This document shows positions 9,701-17,653 of a stretch of 64,000 nucleotides of DNA, one piece after another. Source of the stretch: Opitutia bacterium (GTDB lineage: Bacteria; Verrucomicrobiota; Verrucomicrobiia; Opitutales; Opitutaceae). The position numbers and the translations under genes were made by a program. The DNA lies in the NCBI GenBank assembly GCA_947461205.1, contig CANHJG010000003.1:25689-89688 (forward strand), given 5' to 3'. A model generated the notes under the pieces. That model was not told the DNA's origin. It saw only the letters and a program-made list of their open reading frames with translations, and ran no database searches. Within the stretch, counting starts at the first letter, position 1. Each line of letters begins with the position of its first letter.

Positions 9701-9971
9701 GGGTTATCCGGGCTATATCACGGTGTTCAACGACAACGGGGTGACCCGCTATCTGTTGCGGGTCGATCCGTCCTTCAGCCACAACGCGTGGCTCTCCTAC
9801 CGGTTCGACAAGGGCGCCCGCGCCTGGCTGCGCGGCGTGACGGTGCGCGGGGGCATCAACAACGTGCTGGACCGCGCGCCGCAGCTGGCCGACGAGCAAT
9901 ACGGTTATTTTTCCGGCAGTGCGAATCCGCGCGGCCGCCAGTTCACGCTCGATTTTTCCCGCAAGTTCTAA
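6723..9971 (+). CDS. TonB-dependent outer-membrane receptor
   Basis: A 1082-residue outer-membrane receptor that imports a substrate with energy from TonB-ExbBD. A signal peptide occupies residues 1-21 (cleavage near AAGQ). VKLEAFTVTGSNIRR follows, acting as TonB box and start of the plug. The plug domain (about 35-180) includes SVDLRGIGSGSTLTLLNGRRM and VEVLRDGASAIYGSDAAAGVINN. The remainder is the beta-barrel, ending in the aromatic-terminated RQFTLDFSRKF. The style matches the large receptor families of verrucomicrobia and xanthomonads that take up sugars or organic phosphates. It is divergent from the SorC regulator and is followed after 42 bases by glpD-glpT-glpQ, so a glycerophosphodiester or polyol substrate is plausible but unproven. 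Confidence 0.93.
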   Translation: MNRKLTLLVSAVLVQIAPAAGQTANPPGGRADEAVKLEAFTVTGSNIRRVDAETALPVTVIEKADLDARGAATMAELFETLGAAEISGITEINNGPQLARGDVASVDLRGIGSGSTLTLLNGRRMAPHPISMAENGVPSLAVNINTIPRSMVDRVEVLRDGASAIYGSDAAAGVINNLVSRTWVGRGLAVKGSATQHGGANEFSATVFDGFTKGKTHVSLSLDVFHRDALAAHDRDWAKNADLRVSRQLPAPWNGIPLVDPASPTGAFFARDNDFRNANATNQWGQWQRGTIQPDFLTFVGARPAGNTGITTSTTPPTGVATMAADGMFYLWPSPSGVSFKPTALSTNIDNPEVATFSNWNKWKMLVPATDRVQFAAFLDHRVNDRLSVFGDLLFYRAYSRTGREPVNFKNTDDQGIYLPATNPWNPFGVRFYSPTGAPNADGTPRLTGTPADVSLWTGISPGQNTGDGFKPRVTEVRTYSWRVLGGVRGKFRDTWEWESAVVASGAQTHEYEHFQVRESLLRRALNRTDTTAFNPFPVTFKIVNNQIVVDQLFKNPTAVVDAVYGDEDRFGRTGLFLWDAKVNGQLGRVFNGGKIGVATGTEVRYETYADKRAGYVGLNPPGSGSDFPYLREGDNDFLALSSNVPISAQQTIFAGYLEAAFPFVTRENRTPLIEALEVTLAGRYEHFSIHGQTAKPKASIVWKPANFLKLRASVAESFRAPNLVQTNITPLRRQISADDPYRFEVTALPSDGTAQRTSYRQGNQNLKPEEAKTWVAGFVLEVPKVRGLSLTFDYFHLNQNKVIENFGAGSAIDLDEVILDLATKAALAKGTPIDQIDLGSGTAAYQGSSKIIRKPVSAEDRVAFAAYNARQATNNSRRAPVGEFISVIDDYLNLSGRDIQGYEVGVQWRGPKTRLGQFSFNSEATHYVLRRSKADEVSPILDELGRNGRASWRANASVSWRQGPVSAGWFTSYFGSFVDTSAATTEPIYRALGYPGYITVFNDNGVTRYLLRVDPSFSHNAWLSYRFDKGARAWLRGVTVRGGINNVLDRAPQLADEQYGYFSGSANPRGRQFTLDFSRKF

Positions 9972-10013
9972 TCACGCGTGCCGCCACCGCGGCGCCGTCG
10001 GCCTTTGGTTTCC

Positions 10014-11618
10014 ATGCATCGTGATTCTGCCATGGCGCGTCTGCGCGCCGGCTCGGAGGTTTTCGATTTGCTCGTGGTCGGCGGCGGAGCGAGCGGACTG
10101 GGCGCGGCGGCCGATGCGGCGGCGCGCGGTTATCGGGTGGCGCTGATCGAGCAGGGAGATTTTGCGCAGGGCACGTCGAGCCGCTCGACCAAGCTGGTGC
10201 ACGGCGGCGTGCGTTATCTGGGGCAGGGCAATCTCTCGCTGGTGACGTCGGCCCTGCGGGAACGCGGGCGGTTGCTGCGCAACGCGCCGCATCTTGCGCA
10301 CGCGATGCCGTTCGTGATTCCCAGTTACTCGTGGTGGGAGAAACCTTATTATGCCTTCGGGATGACGCTCTACGATGGGCTGGCGGGGCGGCTCTCGCTG
10401 GGGGCGTCGCAACGGCTGTCGCGCGCCGAGACGATCCGGCACCTGCCGACGATCGAGACGGACGGGCTGCGGGGTGGCGTGTTGTATTACGACGGCCAGT
10501 TCGATGACGCGCGGCTCGCGATCAATCTGGCGCAGACCGCGGTGGAGGGCGGGGCGGTGCTGGTGAATTACTGCGCCTGTGTGGGGCTGGTGAAGGAGCG
10601 GGGCGTGGTCGGCGGGGTGCTGGTGCGCGACGGCGAGACCGGCGCGGAGTTTACGGTGCGGGCGCGGGCGGTGATCAATGCGACGGGGGTGTTCGTCGAT
10701 GCGGTGCGGGGGTTTGACGAGCCGAAGACCGTGGCGATGGTCACGGTGAGCCAGGGGGTGCACGTCGTGTTGCCGCGGGAATTTTTGCCGGGGGACAGTG
10801 CGCTGATGATTCCGAAGACGGCGGACGGCCGGGTGTTGTTTGCGATCCCGTGGCACGGCCGGGTGGTGGTGGGCACGACGGATACGCCGAACGTGACCGC
10901 GACGATCGCGCCGCGGGCGTTGCCGGAAGAAGTGGCGTTCATTCTGGACCACGCCCGGAAATATCTGGTGCGGGATCCGGGGGAGGGCGACGTGCTGAGT
11001 GTGTTTGCGGGCCTGCGTCCGCTGGTGAAACGGGGCCGCGCCGGCGACACGGCGAGATTGTCGCGCGACCATACCATCGCGATTTCGCCGAGCCGGCTGA
11101 TCACGTTGACGGGGGGGAAATGGACGACCTACCGCAAGATGGCCGAGGACGTCGTCGATCAGGCGGAGCGGGTCGCGGGCCTCGGGCACACGCCGAGCAC
11201 GACGGCGGAGCGGACGATTCACGGAGCGGGCGCGACGGGTGCGGCCGCCGGGGCGCTGCGGATCTATGGCAGCGATGGGGCCGCGATCGCCGAATTGGCC
11301 AGGCGCAACCCGGCGTTGGCCGGGCCGGTGCATCCGGCGTGTGCGCTGCGGCGGGCGGAGGTGGTGTGGCATGCGCGGCAGGAGATGGCGCGGACGGTGG
11401 AAGACGTGCTGGCGCGGCGCACGCGGACGCTGGTGCTGGATGCGCGGGCGTCGATGGAGGCGGCGCCCGTCGTGGCGAGGCTGCTGGCGGATGAACTGGG
11501 GCGCGACGACGCGTGGGTGGCGGCGCAGGTGCGGGGCTACCGCGAACTGGCGCGCGGTTGGCTGCTGCCGGCCCCGGCCGAAACGGCGCGTGCGGCCGCG
11601 CGGCCGTGGGTTGCATAG
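10014..11618 (+). CDS. glpD: FAD-dependent glycerol-3-phosphate dehydrogenase
   Basis: Membrane-associated flavoprotein that oxidises sn-glycerol-3-phosphate to dihydroxyacetone phosphate and passes electrons to quinone. A dinucleotide-binding motif (VVGGGASGLGAA) lies near the N-terminus. It is followed by the GlpD-typical GTSSRSTKLVHGGVRYL segment, FAGLRPLVK and LTGGKWTTYRKMAED near the C-terminal domain. Length is about 534 residues from the ATG at 10014. The frame is open to a GTG at 9978, and another ATG lies at 10032, so the exact start is uncertain. It is the first of three consecutive glp genes transcribed in the same direction as the TonB receptor. Confidence 0.93.
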   Translation: MHRDSAMARLRAGSEVFDLLVVGGGASGLGAAADAAARGYRVALIEQGDFAQGTSSRSTKLVHGGVRYLGQGNLSLVTSALRERGRLLRNAPHLAHAMPFVIPSYSWWEKPYYAFGMTLYDGLAGRLSLGASQRLSRAETIRHLPTIETDGLRGGVLYYDGQFDDARLAINLAQTAVEGGAVLVNYCACVGLVKERGVVGGVLVRDGETGAEFTVRARAVINATGVFVDAVRGFDEPKTVAMVTVSQGVHVVLPREFLPGDSALMIPKTADGRVLFAIPWHGRVVVGTTDTPNVTATIAPRALPEEVAFILDHARKYLVRDPGEGDVLSVFAGLRPLVKRGRAGDTARLSRDHTIAISPSRLITLTGGKWTTYRKMAEDVVDQAERVAGLGHTPSTTAERTIHGAGATGAAAGALRIYGSDGAAIAELARRNPALAGPVHPACALRRAEVVWHARQEMARTVEDVLARRTRTLVLDARASMEAAPVVARLLADELGRDDAWVAAQVRGYRELARGWLLPAPAETARAAARPWVA

Positions 11619-11664
11619 CCGGGCGCCGGCACTTTAGCTCATCGTTCCCCCCAACCCCACCCCT

Positions 11665-13011
11665 GTGTTTTCCTTTCTCACACCCGCCCCGGACCTGCCC
11701 CTGCTGCCCGCCAACCGCATCGATCCGGAATACCGGCGGCTGCGCGTGCAGGTGTTCGCCGGGATTTTTGTCGGCTATGCGGCGTTTTACCTCGTGCGCA
11801 ACAATTTTGCGCTCGCGCTGCCGGCGATTTTGAAGGCGCACCCGGAGTTTACCAAGGTGCAGCTGGGCTGGGCGATGACGGGGCTGTCCGTCGCGTATGG
11901 GCTTTCCAAGTTCATCATGGGTTCGGTGTCGGACCGGAGCAATCCGCGCTGGTTTATGGCGCTCGGACTGTTGCTGACGAGCGGGGTGACGTTTGCGTTC
12001 GGCACGGTGCCGGCAATTTACGACTCGTTGGCGCTGATCATTGCGCTGCAGGCCCTCAACGGCTGGTTCAACGGCATGGGGTGGCCGCCCTGCGGCAAGA
12101 CGATGGTCCACTGGTGGAGCACGAAGGAGCGCGGGAAGGTCGTCGCGGTGTGGAATGTCGCGCACAACGTGGGCGGCGCGCTGGTCGCGGTGTTTGCCAC
12201 GTGGGCGGTGGTGCGGTTGGGCGACTGGGGGGCGACGTTTTATTTCAACGCGGCGATTGCGGCCGGGGTGGCAGGGCTGATTCTGCTGCTGTTGCGCGAC
12301 ACGCCGCAGAGCTGCGGATTGCCGCCGATTGAAACGTTCAAGAACGACTATCCGGCGAATTATTCGGCCGAGCACGAGCGCACGTTTACCTTTAAGGAAA
12401 TCTTCATCAGCCACGTGCTGAACAACAAATTTCTGTGGGCGATCGCGATCGCGAACGCGTTCGTCTATTTCGTGCGCTACGGGGTGGTGAACTGGATTCC
12501 GACGTATCTGCAGACGGCGAAAGGGTTCAATTTCAAGGAATCGGGCTGGGCGTGGACGGCGTTCGAATTGGCGGGGATTCCCGGCACGATTTTGTGCGGG
12601 TGGATTTCGGACCGGGTGTTCAAGGCGCGGCGCGCGCCGGCGACGATCTTGTTCATGGCGCTCACGCTGGCGGGGCTGGTGGTCTACGGACTCAACGGCC
12701 GCGGGCCCTACTGGATCGACGTGGCGGCGCTGATTGCGATCGGGTTTTTTATTTACGGACCGATCATGATGATCGGCCTCCATGCGTTGGATCTGGTGCC
12801 AAAGAAGGCGGCGGGCACGGCGGCGGGCTTCACGGGGTTTTTCGGCTATTTCCTCGGTTCGGCGCCCTCGGGGGCGGGCGTGGGTTGGATCGCGGAGACG
12901 TGGGGCTGGAACGGCGTGTTCGTGACGATGATCGGGTGCTGTGGGCTGACGATGGGGTTCAGTGCGATGACGCTGGGGCACCGGAAGACGAGCGGGGCGC
13001 TTTTACCATGA
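11665..13011 (+). CDS. glpT: Glycerol-3-phosphate / organophosphate antiporter GlpT
   Basis: A 448-residue inner-membrane transporter of the OPA branch of the major facilitator superfamily, exchanging glycerol-3-phosphate for inorganic phosphate. About 12 transmembrane helices are evident. Early hallmarks are YLVRNNFALALPAI and LSKFIMGSVSDRSNPRWFM, then LNGWFNGMGWPPCGKTMVHWW, the signature region of GlpT/UhpT proteins with the substrate-site Arg/His neighbourhood. A GTG at 11665 is the best start, 46 bases after glpD. The gene ends within a 4-base ATGA overlap with glpQ, so the two are probably translated together. Confidence 0.94.
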   Translation: MFSFLTPAPDLPLLPANRIDPEYRRLRVQVFAGIFVGYAAFYLVRNNFALALPAILKAHPEFTKVQLGWAMTGLSVAYGLSKFIMGSVSDRSNPRWFMALGLLLTSGVTFAFGTVPAIYDSLALIIALQALNGWFNGMGWPPCGKTMVHWWSTKERGKVVAVWNVAHNVGGALVAVFATWAVVRLGDWGATFYFNAAIAAGVAGLILLLLRDTPQSCGLPPIETFKNDYPANYSAEHERTFTFKEIFISHVLNNKFLWAIAIANAFVYFVRYGVVNWIPTYLQTAKGFNFKESGWAWTAFELAGIPGTILCGWISDRVFKARRAPATILFMALTLAGLVVYGLNGRGPYWIDVAALIAIGFFIYGPIMMIGLHALDLVPKKAAGTAAGFTGFFGYFLGSAPSGAGVGWIAETWGWNGVFVTMIGCCGLTMGFSAMTLGHRKTSGALLP

Positions 13012-14018
13012 AAAAAATCCTGAGGGGACTGGCGGTGGCGAGCATGCTGGTGGGCGGCGGTTGGGCGGCGGAAACGCGGCCGCTGGTGATCGCGCACCGG
13101 GGGGCGAGCGGTTACCTGCCCGAGCACACGCTCGCGTCGAAGGCGCTGGCCTACGGGCTGGGGGCGGATTTTCTGGAGCAGGACCTGGTGCTGACGAAGG
13201 ACGACGTGCCGGTGGTATTGCATGATATTTTTGTGGATACGGTGTCGGACGTGGCGAAGCGGTATCCGGAGCGGAAGCGCGCCGACGGCCGCTACTATGC
13301 GCTCGATTTCACGGTGGCGGAGCTGAAGCAGCTGCGGGTGGCGGAACGGTTCAACGCGCAGACGGGCGAGGCGGTATTTGCGCAGCGCTATCCGTCGGAG
13401 GTCGCTTCGTCGGAGTTTCGGATTTCGACCTTGGAGGAGGAGCTGCAACTCATCCAAGGGCTCAACCGGAGCATGGGCCGCGCCGTGGGCATTTATCCCG
13501 AGATCAAACAACCGAAGTGGCATCGCGAGCAGGGCCACGACATCAGCCGGATCGTGCTGCCGATCCTTGCCCGTTACGGCTATGCGACGAAGCAGGACGC
13601 GTGTTTTTTGCAGTGCTTTGAACTGGCCGAAGTGAAACGCATCCGGGGTGAACTCGGGTGGAAGGGGCGGATGGTGATGCTGCTCGAGGCCAAGGCGAAA
13701 GGGGCGGACGGCACGGACTACGGCGCGCTGTGCACGGAGGCGGGTTTGCGGGAACTCGCCACGGTGGTGGACGGGATCGGTCCGTCGCTCGGGCGCATCG
13801 TGACGTGGACGAGCGCCAAGGAGCGGAAGGTGACCGGGCTGGTGCAGGCGGCGCACGCGGCCGGACTGGTCGTGCACCCGTACACGATCCGGGTGGACGA
13901 GCTCCCGAAGCACTGCCCGTCGGCGGACGCGCTGCAGACGGCGCTGTTCCGCGAGGCGAAGAGCGACGGGGTTTTTACCGATTTTCCGGATGTGACGCTG
14001 GCGTGGCTGAAGCGGTAG
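13008..14018 (+). CDS. glpQ: Periplasmic glycerophosphodiester phosphodiesterase
   Basis: Exported enzyme that hydrolyses glycerophosphodiesters to glycerol-3-phosphate and an alcohol. The 336-residue protein starts MKKILRGLAVASMLVGGG with a signal peptide cleaved near WAAE. The catalytic GDPD core begins IAHRGASGYLPEHTLASKALAYGLGADFLE-type (His and Arg of HRGASG, the Glu/Asp metal site in FLEQDLVLTKD, and His in VLHDI). The C-terminal half contains IYPEIKQPKWH and ends GVFTDFPDVTLAWL. It follows glpT with a 4-base overlap. Together GlpQ (periplasm), GlpT (inner membrane) and GlpD (oxidation) form a complete glycerophosphodiester route. Confidence 0.95.
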   Translation: MKKILRGLAVASMLVGGGWAAETRPLVIAHRGASGYLPEHTLASKALAYGLGADFLEQDLVLTKDDVPVVLHDIFVDTVSDVAKRYPERKRADGRYYALDFTVAELKQLRVAERFNAQTGEAVFAQRYPSEVASSEFRISTLEEELQLIQGLNRSMGRAVGIYPEIKQPKWHREQGHDISRIVLPILARYGYATKQDACFLQCFELAEVKRIRGELGWKGRMVMLLEAKAKGADGTDYGALCTEAGLRELATVVDGIGPSLGRIVTWTSAKERKVTGLVQAAHAAGLVVHPYTIRVDELPKHCPSADALQTALFREAKSDGVFTDFPDVTLAWLKR

Positions 14019-14077
14019 GCAGGCACCCGAACCCGGCTTGGCGCCGGGGGCCACGGAGGGCGGGGGCGCGAGCGGAT

Positions 14078-15076
14078 TCAGTCGGCGACCGGCCGGGAAA
14101 GGGCGTGGAGTTTCTTCATCACCGCGGGCGTGAGTTTTTCTACGACCTCGAGGGCGCCGAGGTTGTGCTCCAGTTGTTCCACGCGGGAAGCGCCGAGGAT
14201 TACGGTGCTGACGTGGGGGTTTTTCAGGCACCAGGCGATGGCGAGGCGCGGGAGGGTGGTGCTGAGCTCGTCGGCGACGGCGGCGAGCTGCGGGACGACG
14301 GCGAGTTTCCGGGGGGCGGACGGATCGTCGAGGATCAGCGCGCGCAGCCATTCGAGACCGGGCGTAGCGAGGCGGGAGCGTTTCGGCACGCCAGCGTTGT
14401 ATTTGCCGGTGAGGAGCCCGCTGGCGAGGGGAGACCAGATGGTGGTGCCGAGGCCGGCGGCGGAGCGGTAGAGCGGGGCGAACTCCTCTTCGACGCGGGC
14501 GCGGTGGAAGAGATTATATTCGGGTTGTTCGACGATGGGGGCGTGGAGGCGGTGGGTGGCGCAGAGGCGCTGCGCTTCGGCGATCTGGGCGGCGCTCCAC
14601 TCGCTGGTGCCCCAGTAGAGCACCTTGCCCTGCGTGATCAGGTCGTGCATCGCGCGGGCGGTTTCGAGGAGGGGCGTGGCGGGGTCGGGTCGATGGCAAT
14701 AGTAGAGGTCGAGGTAGTCGACCCGGAGGCGCCGGAGCGCGCCGTGGCAGGCTTCGACCACGTGCTTGCGCGACAGGCCGGACTGGTTGGGTTTGTCGTC
14801 TTCGCAGCCGAAAAAAACTTTGCTGGAGACCAGGTAGCTGCTGCGGCGCCAGCCGGATTTTTCGAGAATGGCGCCCATGACAATCTCCGCCTGGCCGTCG
14901 GCGTAGGTCTCGGCGTTGTCGAAGAAATTGATGCCGGCGTCGTAGGCGGTGTGGAGCAGGCGGTGCGCCACGGCATCGCCGATCTGTTTGCCGAAGGTGA
15001 CCCAGGCGCCGAAGGAGAGGGCGGAGACTTGCAGGCCGGATTTTCCGAGCGGGCGGTAAAGCATGGTCGTGGACAT
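14078..15076 (-). CDS. Aldo/keto reductase, potassium-channel-beta-like group
   Basis: A 332-residue NADPH-dependent oxidoreductase with the (beta/alpha)8 AKR fold. The catalytic tetrad can be seen: Asp and Tyr in FFDNAETYADG, Lys in VSSKVFFG, and His in YYCHRPD. The C-terminal cofactor-binding segment is VSTVILGASRVEQLEHNL. YWGTSEWSAAQIAEA and the overall layout place it with the KCNAB/YghZ-like AKRs, which reduce various aldehydes. It is convergent with glpQ (59-base gap), and the next gene upstream is 185 bases away, so it is probably a single transcription unit. The physiological substrate cannot be told from sequence. Confidence 0.9.
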   Translation of the reverse strand: MSTTMLYRPLGKSGLQVSALSFGAWVTFGKQIGDAVAHRLLHTAYDAGINFFDNAETYADGQAEIVMGAILEKSGWRRSSYLVSSKVFFGCEDDKPNQSGLSRKHVVEACHGALRRLRVDYLDLYYCHRPDPATPLLETARAMHDLITQGKVLYWGTSEWSAAQIAEAQRLCATHRLHAPIVEQPEYNLFHRARVEEEFAPLYRSAAGLGTTIWSPLASGLLTGKYNAGVPKRSRLATPGLEWLRALILDDPSAPRKLAVVPQLAAVADELSTTLPRLAIAWCLKNPHVSTVILGASRVEQLEHNLGALEVVEKLTPAVMKKLHALSRPVAD

Positions 15077-15151
15077 GGGGTCGACCGTAAGCCCCCGCGG
15101 CGGATTGTCGAACGCCGAGCGGCGACGCGCGGGGTACGGCGGGCCTGGGAA

Positions 15152-15171
15152 TCACGGGTCGGGAGACCCGT
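15152..15171. repeat. REP-like hairpin CACGGGTC/GACCCGTG
   Basis: A perfect 8-bp stem with a GGGA loop lies in the 185-base spacer between the aldo/keto reductase and the hydrolase. It is not followed by a T-run. Related CGGGTCTCCG-type sequence recurs near 39160-39176, suggesting a dispersed palindromic repeat. Confidence 0.5.
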
Positions 15172-15261
15172 GCCACGGTCGGGCTACCGATCGGCGGGCT
15201 CCGACGTTGGCAGCCGCGATGGGCGTGGGACCAGGACCGCCGCCCATGGGCGCTCCGCGAA

Positions 15262-15897
15262 TCAGCCGTGCGTCGCTCCGCGACGCGCGGCGAACCAGTC
15301 CTGGGCGGCGGTGAGGTCGCGGGAGGTGAACTGGTGGCTGGCGGCGATCAGCTCCACGGTGGTGTCGGCGCCGCCCGCGTGCAGGAGGGCGGCGAGGCGC
15401 GGGGGATGATCGAGGGGCACCAGCGGGTCGACGGTGCCGTTGAGGAAGAGCGCGCGCTTGCCGGTGAGCGAACCGGGGGCGGCGGGTTGGTCGAGCACGA
15501 CCATGCCGCGCAGGAGAATGGCGTGGCCGAGGACTTCCGGACGCAGCAGCAGGAGGGTGACGGCGATGTTGGCGCCGTTGGAAAAGCCCACGGCGGTCAG
15601 GCGGGAGGCGTCGAAGGCGTAGTGGTGGCCGGCGGCGACGAGGAAATCGGCGAGGCTGTGGGTGCGGCGGACGATTTCGGCGGGGTCGAAGACGCCCTCG
15701 GCGAGGCGGGCGAAGAAGCGGGCGGCGCCGTGTTCGCTGACGTTGCCGCGCGGGCTGAGGAGGGCGGAGCCCGGGGAGATCGCGCGACCGAGGCGCAGCA
15801 AGTCGTGTTCGGAGCCGCCGGTACCGTGCAGCAGCAGGAGCGGGGGAGCGGAAGGATCGGTGCCGGGTTCGAAGAGGTGGTGGTAGGCGAGGGCCAT
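15262..15897 (-). CDS. Phospholipase/carboxylesterase-type alpha/beta hydrolase
   Basis: A 211-residue cytoplasmic esterase of the alpha/beta-hydrolase fold, the size of bacterial carboxylesterase/phospholipase proteins. LLLLHGTGGSEHDLL supplies the oxyanion-hole segment. GFSNGA contains the nucleophile Ser. An acidic residue is likely in LNGTVDPLVPLD, and the catalytic His is in ASHQFT. No signal peptide is visible. A bidirectional-looking hairpin with T-rich flanks separates it from rpiB, so it is probably transcribed from its own promoter. Substrate unknown. Confidence 0.85.
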   Translation of the reverse strand: MALAYHHLFEPGTDPSAPPLLLLHGTGGSEHDLLRLGRAISPGSALLSPRGNVSEHGAARFFARLAEGVFDPAEIVRRTHSLADFLVAAGHHYAFDASRLTAVGFSNGANIAVTLLLLRPEVLGHAILLRGMVVLDQPAAPGSLTGKRALFLNGTVDPLVPLDHPPRLAALLHAGGADTTVELIAASHQFTSRDLTAAQDWFAARRGATHG

Positions 15898-15970
15898 GGG
15901 TTGGGAGAGACGGCGCGGGTGGACTTTTGATCCGCGACGGGTGAAAGGATTGCCCGGGGAAGACGGAAAA

Positions 15971-16000
15971 GCAAAACGGCGGCCGGGGTGGGCCGCCGTT
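15971..16000 (-). terminator. Rho-independent terminator after rpiB
   Basis: AACGGCGGCC (15975-15984) pairs with GGCCGCCGTT (15991-16000). On the minus strand the stem is followed by TTTTGCTTTT, fitting a terminator 27 bases past the rpiB stop. Confidence 0.75.
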
Positions 16001-16026
16001 TGGCTGGAGCAAAACTCGGGGGCGTT

Positions 16027-16467
16027 TCAGCCCGCGTCGATTTTTTGGATGCGCGAGAGGTGGCGGCCGCCTTCGAATTCGGTCGCGAGCCAGACGTTCA
16101 CGATGTGCAGCGCCTCGGTTTCGGTGACGGTGCGTTGGCCGAGAGAGAGGCAGTTGCCGTCGTTGTGGGAGCGGTTCCAGATGGCGACCTGCTCGTTCCA
16201 GCAGAGGCCGCAGCGGACGCCCTTGATGCGGTTGGCGACGATGGCCTCGCCGTTGCCGGAACCGCCGAGCACGATGCCGCGCTCATACTCGCCGCGGGCG
16301 ACGGCTGCGGCGACGGGCCGGATGAAATCGGGGTAATCGCAACTCGCGTCGGAGTGGGTACCGAAATCGCGCACGGTGTGGCCCGCCGCGAGGAGCATGG
16401 CCTTGATGGCTTCCTTGTAAGCGAAACCGGCATGGTCGGAACCGATGGCAATGGTGAAAAATTTCAT
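16027..16467 (-). CDS. rpiB: Ribose-5-phosphate isomerase B
   Basis: Interconverts ribose-5-phosphate and ribulose-5-phosphate in the pentose phosphate pathway. The protein is 146 residues from the ATG at 16467 (MKFFTIAIGSDHAGF). SDHAGFAYKEAI near the start and GGSGNGEAIVANRI in the middle are RpiB signatures. The second motif has Ser-Gly where E. coli RpiB has its catalytic Cys, which matches the mycobacterial-type enzymes that use a Glu (here in GNGEA). The HNDGNCLSLGQR motif supports the call. It lies 82 bases downstream of a HAD phosphatase on the same strand and is followed by a terminator. Confidence 0.93.
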   Translation of the reverse strand: MKFFTIAIGSDHAGFAYKEAIKAMLLAAGHTVRDFGTHSDASCDYPDFIRPVAAAVARGEYERGIVLGGSGNGEAIVANRIKGVRCGLCWNEQVAIWNRSHNDGNCLSLGQRTVTETEALHIVNVWLATEFEGGRHLSRIQKIDAG

Positions 16468-16549
16468 GGGCGCGGGCGGGAAGTGAGGTGCGAGGGAGGA
16501 CACGTGCCAACCAAATTTCCGCGCCGCCGGCGAAGCCGGGTCGGTCGGA

Positions 16550-17248
16550 TCACGGGGTGAAAACCCGCAGCACGGCGGCGGTGTCGGCGAGGTCGGGCAA
16601 CAGCGCGTCGGGCCGGTGGGCGGCGAGCGCGGTGAGGGCGTGGCCGCCGGTGGCGACGGCGAGCACGCGGGCGCCGAAGGCGCGGGCGCAGGCGATGTCG
16701 TGCGCGGTGTCGCCGATGATCCAGACGCGGTCGAGGGCGAAGTCGGCGCCGGTGTGGGCGCGGGCGCGGCGGAGCGCATGGGGGCCGAGTTCGTTGCGGA
16801 GTTCGCTGTCGTCGCCGAAGGCCCCGAAGGCGAAGTGGTCCCAGAGGCTGTGGTGGGCGAGTTTGGTCTGCGCGCCGCGGCGGACGTTGCCGGTGAGAAT
16901 GCCCTGGGCGAAATCGGAATGGCCGGCCGTGGCCGCGAGGAGGGCGCGGATGCCGGGTAAAACGAGGGCGGAGGGGTGGGCGAGTTCGCGCGGGAGGGCG
17001 GCGAGATAGGCGTCGAGGAGCACGCGGAAATTTTCCTCGGTGGTGGGCAGCGCAAATTTCTGTAGAATTTTCCGGAGAATCCAGCGGTCGGTGCGGCCGG
17101 CGAAGTCGAGGTCGTCGAGCGAACCGTCGATCGCGAAGGAGCGGTGAAGGGCGGCGCGCAAGGCGCGGGCGCCGGCACCGCCGGAGGTGATGAGGGTGCC
17201 GTCGATGTCCCAGAGAAGGAGGATGGTCGGTCGCAAAGTGGCGGGCAC
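16550..17248 (-). CDS. HAD-family phosphatase, phosphoglycolate-phosphatase-like
   Basis: A 232-residue cytoplasmic HAD hydrolase with a C1 helical cap. Motif I is WDIDGTLITSGG (nucleophile Asp, second Asp). A Thr in GILTGNVRRGA supplies motif II. A Lys in AQTKLAH and the Asp pair of IIGDTAHDIACARAFG give motifs III/IV. LAVATGGHA near the C-terminus is typical of phosphoglycolate phosphatase and related enzymes. The GTG at 17248 (VPATLRPT) was chosen as start; a TTG at 17236 is possible, and the upstream open frame is not convincing. It precedes rpiB by 82 bases, so a housekeeping role for sugar phosphates is reasonable, but the substrate is not known. Confidence 0.85.
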   Translation of the reverse strand: MPATLRPTILLLWDIDGTLITSGGAGARALRAALHRSFAIDGSLDDLDFAGRTDRWILRKILQKFALPTTEENFRVLLDAYLAALPRELAHPSALVLPGIRALLAATAGHSDFAQGILTGNVRRGAQTKLAHHSLWDHFAFGAFGDDSELRNELGPHALRRARAHTGADFALDRVWIIGDTAHDIACARAFGARVLAVATGGHALTALAAHRPDALLPDLADTAAVLRVFTP

Positions 17249-17653
17249 GGTCGGCGCGGCGGGGGAGGGTGGCGATGCCAAAGTGCCGGCGGGCTGGGCG
17301 GGCGTCGGACCTGGTGCGGAGGGAGATCTCACTTTCCGACCAGCGCCGCCTGAGGTGGGCCGGCCGCTCCGCGGGCGGCGGATCTCAGGTCGTGGCGGGA
17401 CGGGTTGAGCCGGGTGCGGAGCGCACGGCTCAACCCGGGGAAACCGAGCGCGGCAAGAAGCGGAGGTGCGCGGCGGGTTGAGGACCGGCTGCTTTAAGAA
17501 TTGCGGATTGCCGAATGCCCGGTGGGAAATAGGTCCGGAAATGATTTTTTGCATCGATCTCGCCCCTGTCGGTCGGACGAGCGCTGCTTTGGCTGCTCGG
17601 CCGGACACGTGCGTGCAACCTGCGGGGTCGACGCGCGTCGTAGAGGGCTCGCT
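17249..17653. other. Intergenic region with a strong hairpin
   Basis: 405 bases without a convincing gene, between the divergent HAD phosphatase and TIR-TPR genes. At 17401-17437 CGGGTTGAGCC pairs with GGCTCAACCCG (11 bp), extended by an inner GTGCG/CGCAC stem. It has no T-run and may be a REP-type element. The rest presumably carries the two divergent promoters, though I could not identify clear boxes. Confidence 0.6.

Noticed and set aside
9972..12981. Long minus-strand open frames under glpD and glpT
   Set aside because: Arg/Pro-rich antisense sequences of confident glp genes; no homologous pattern.
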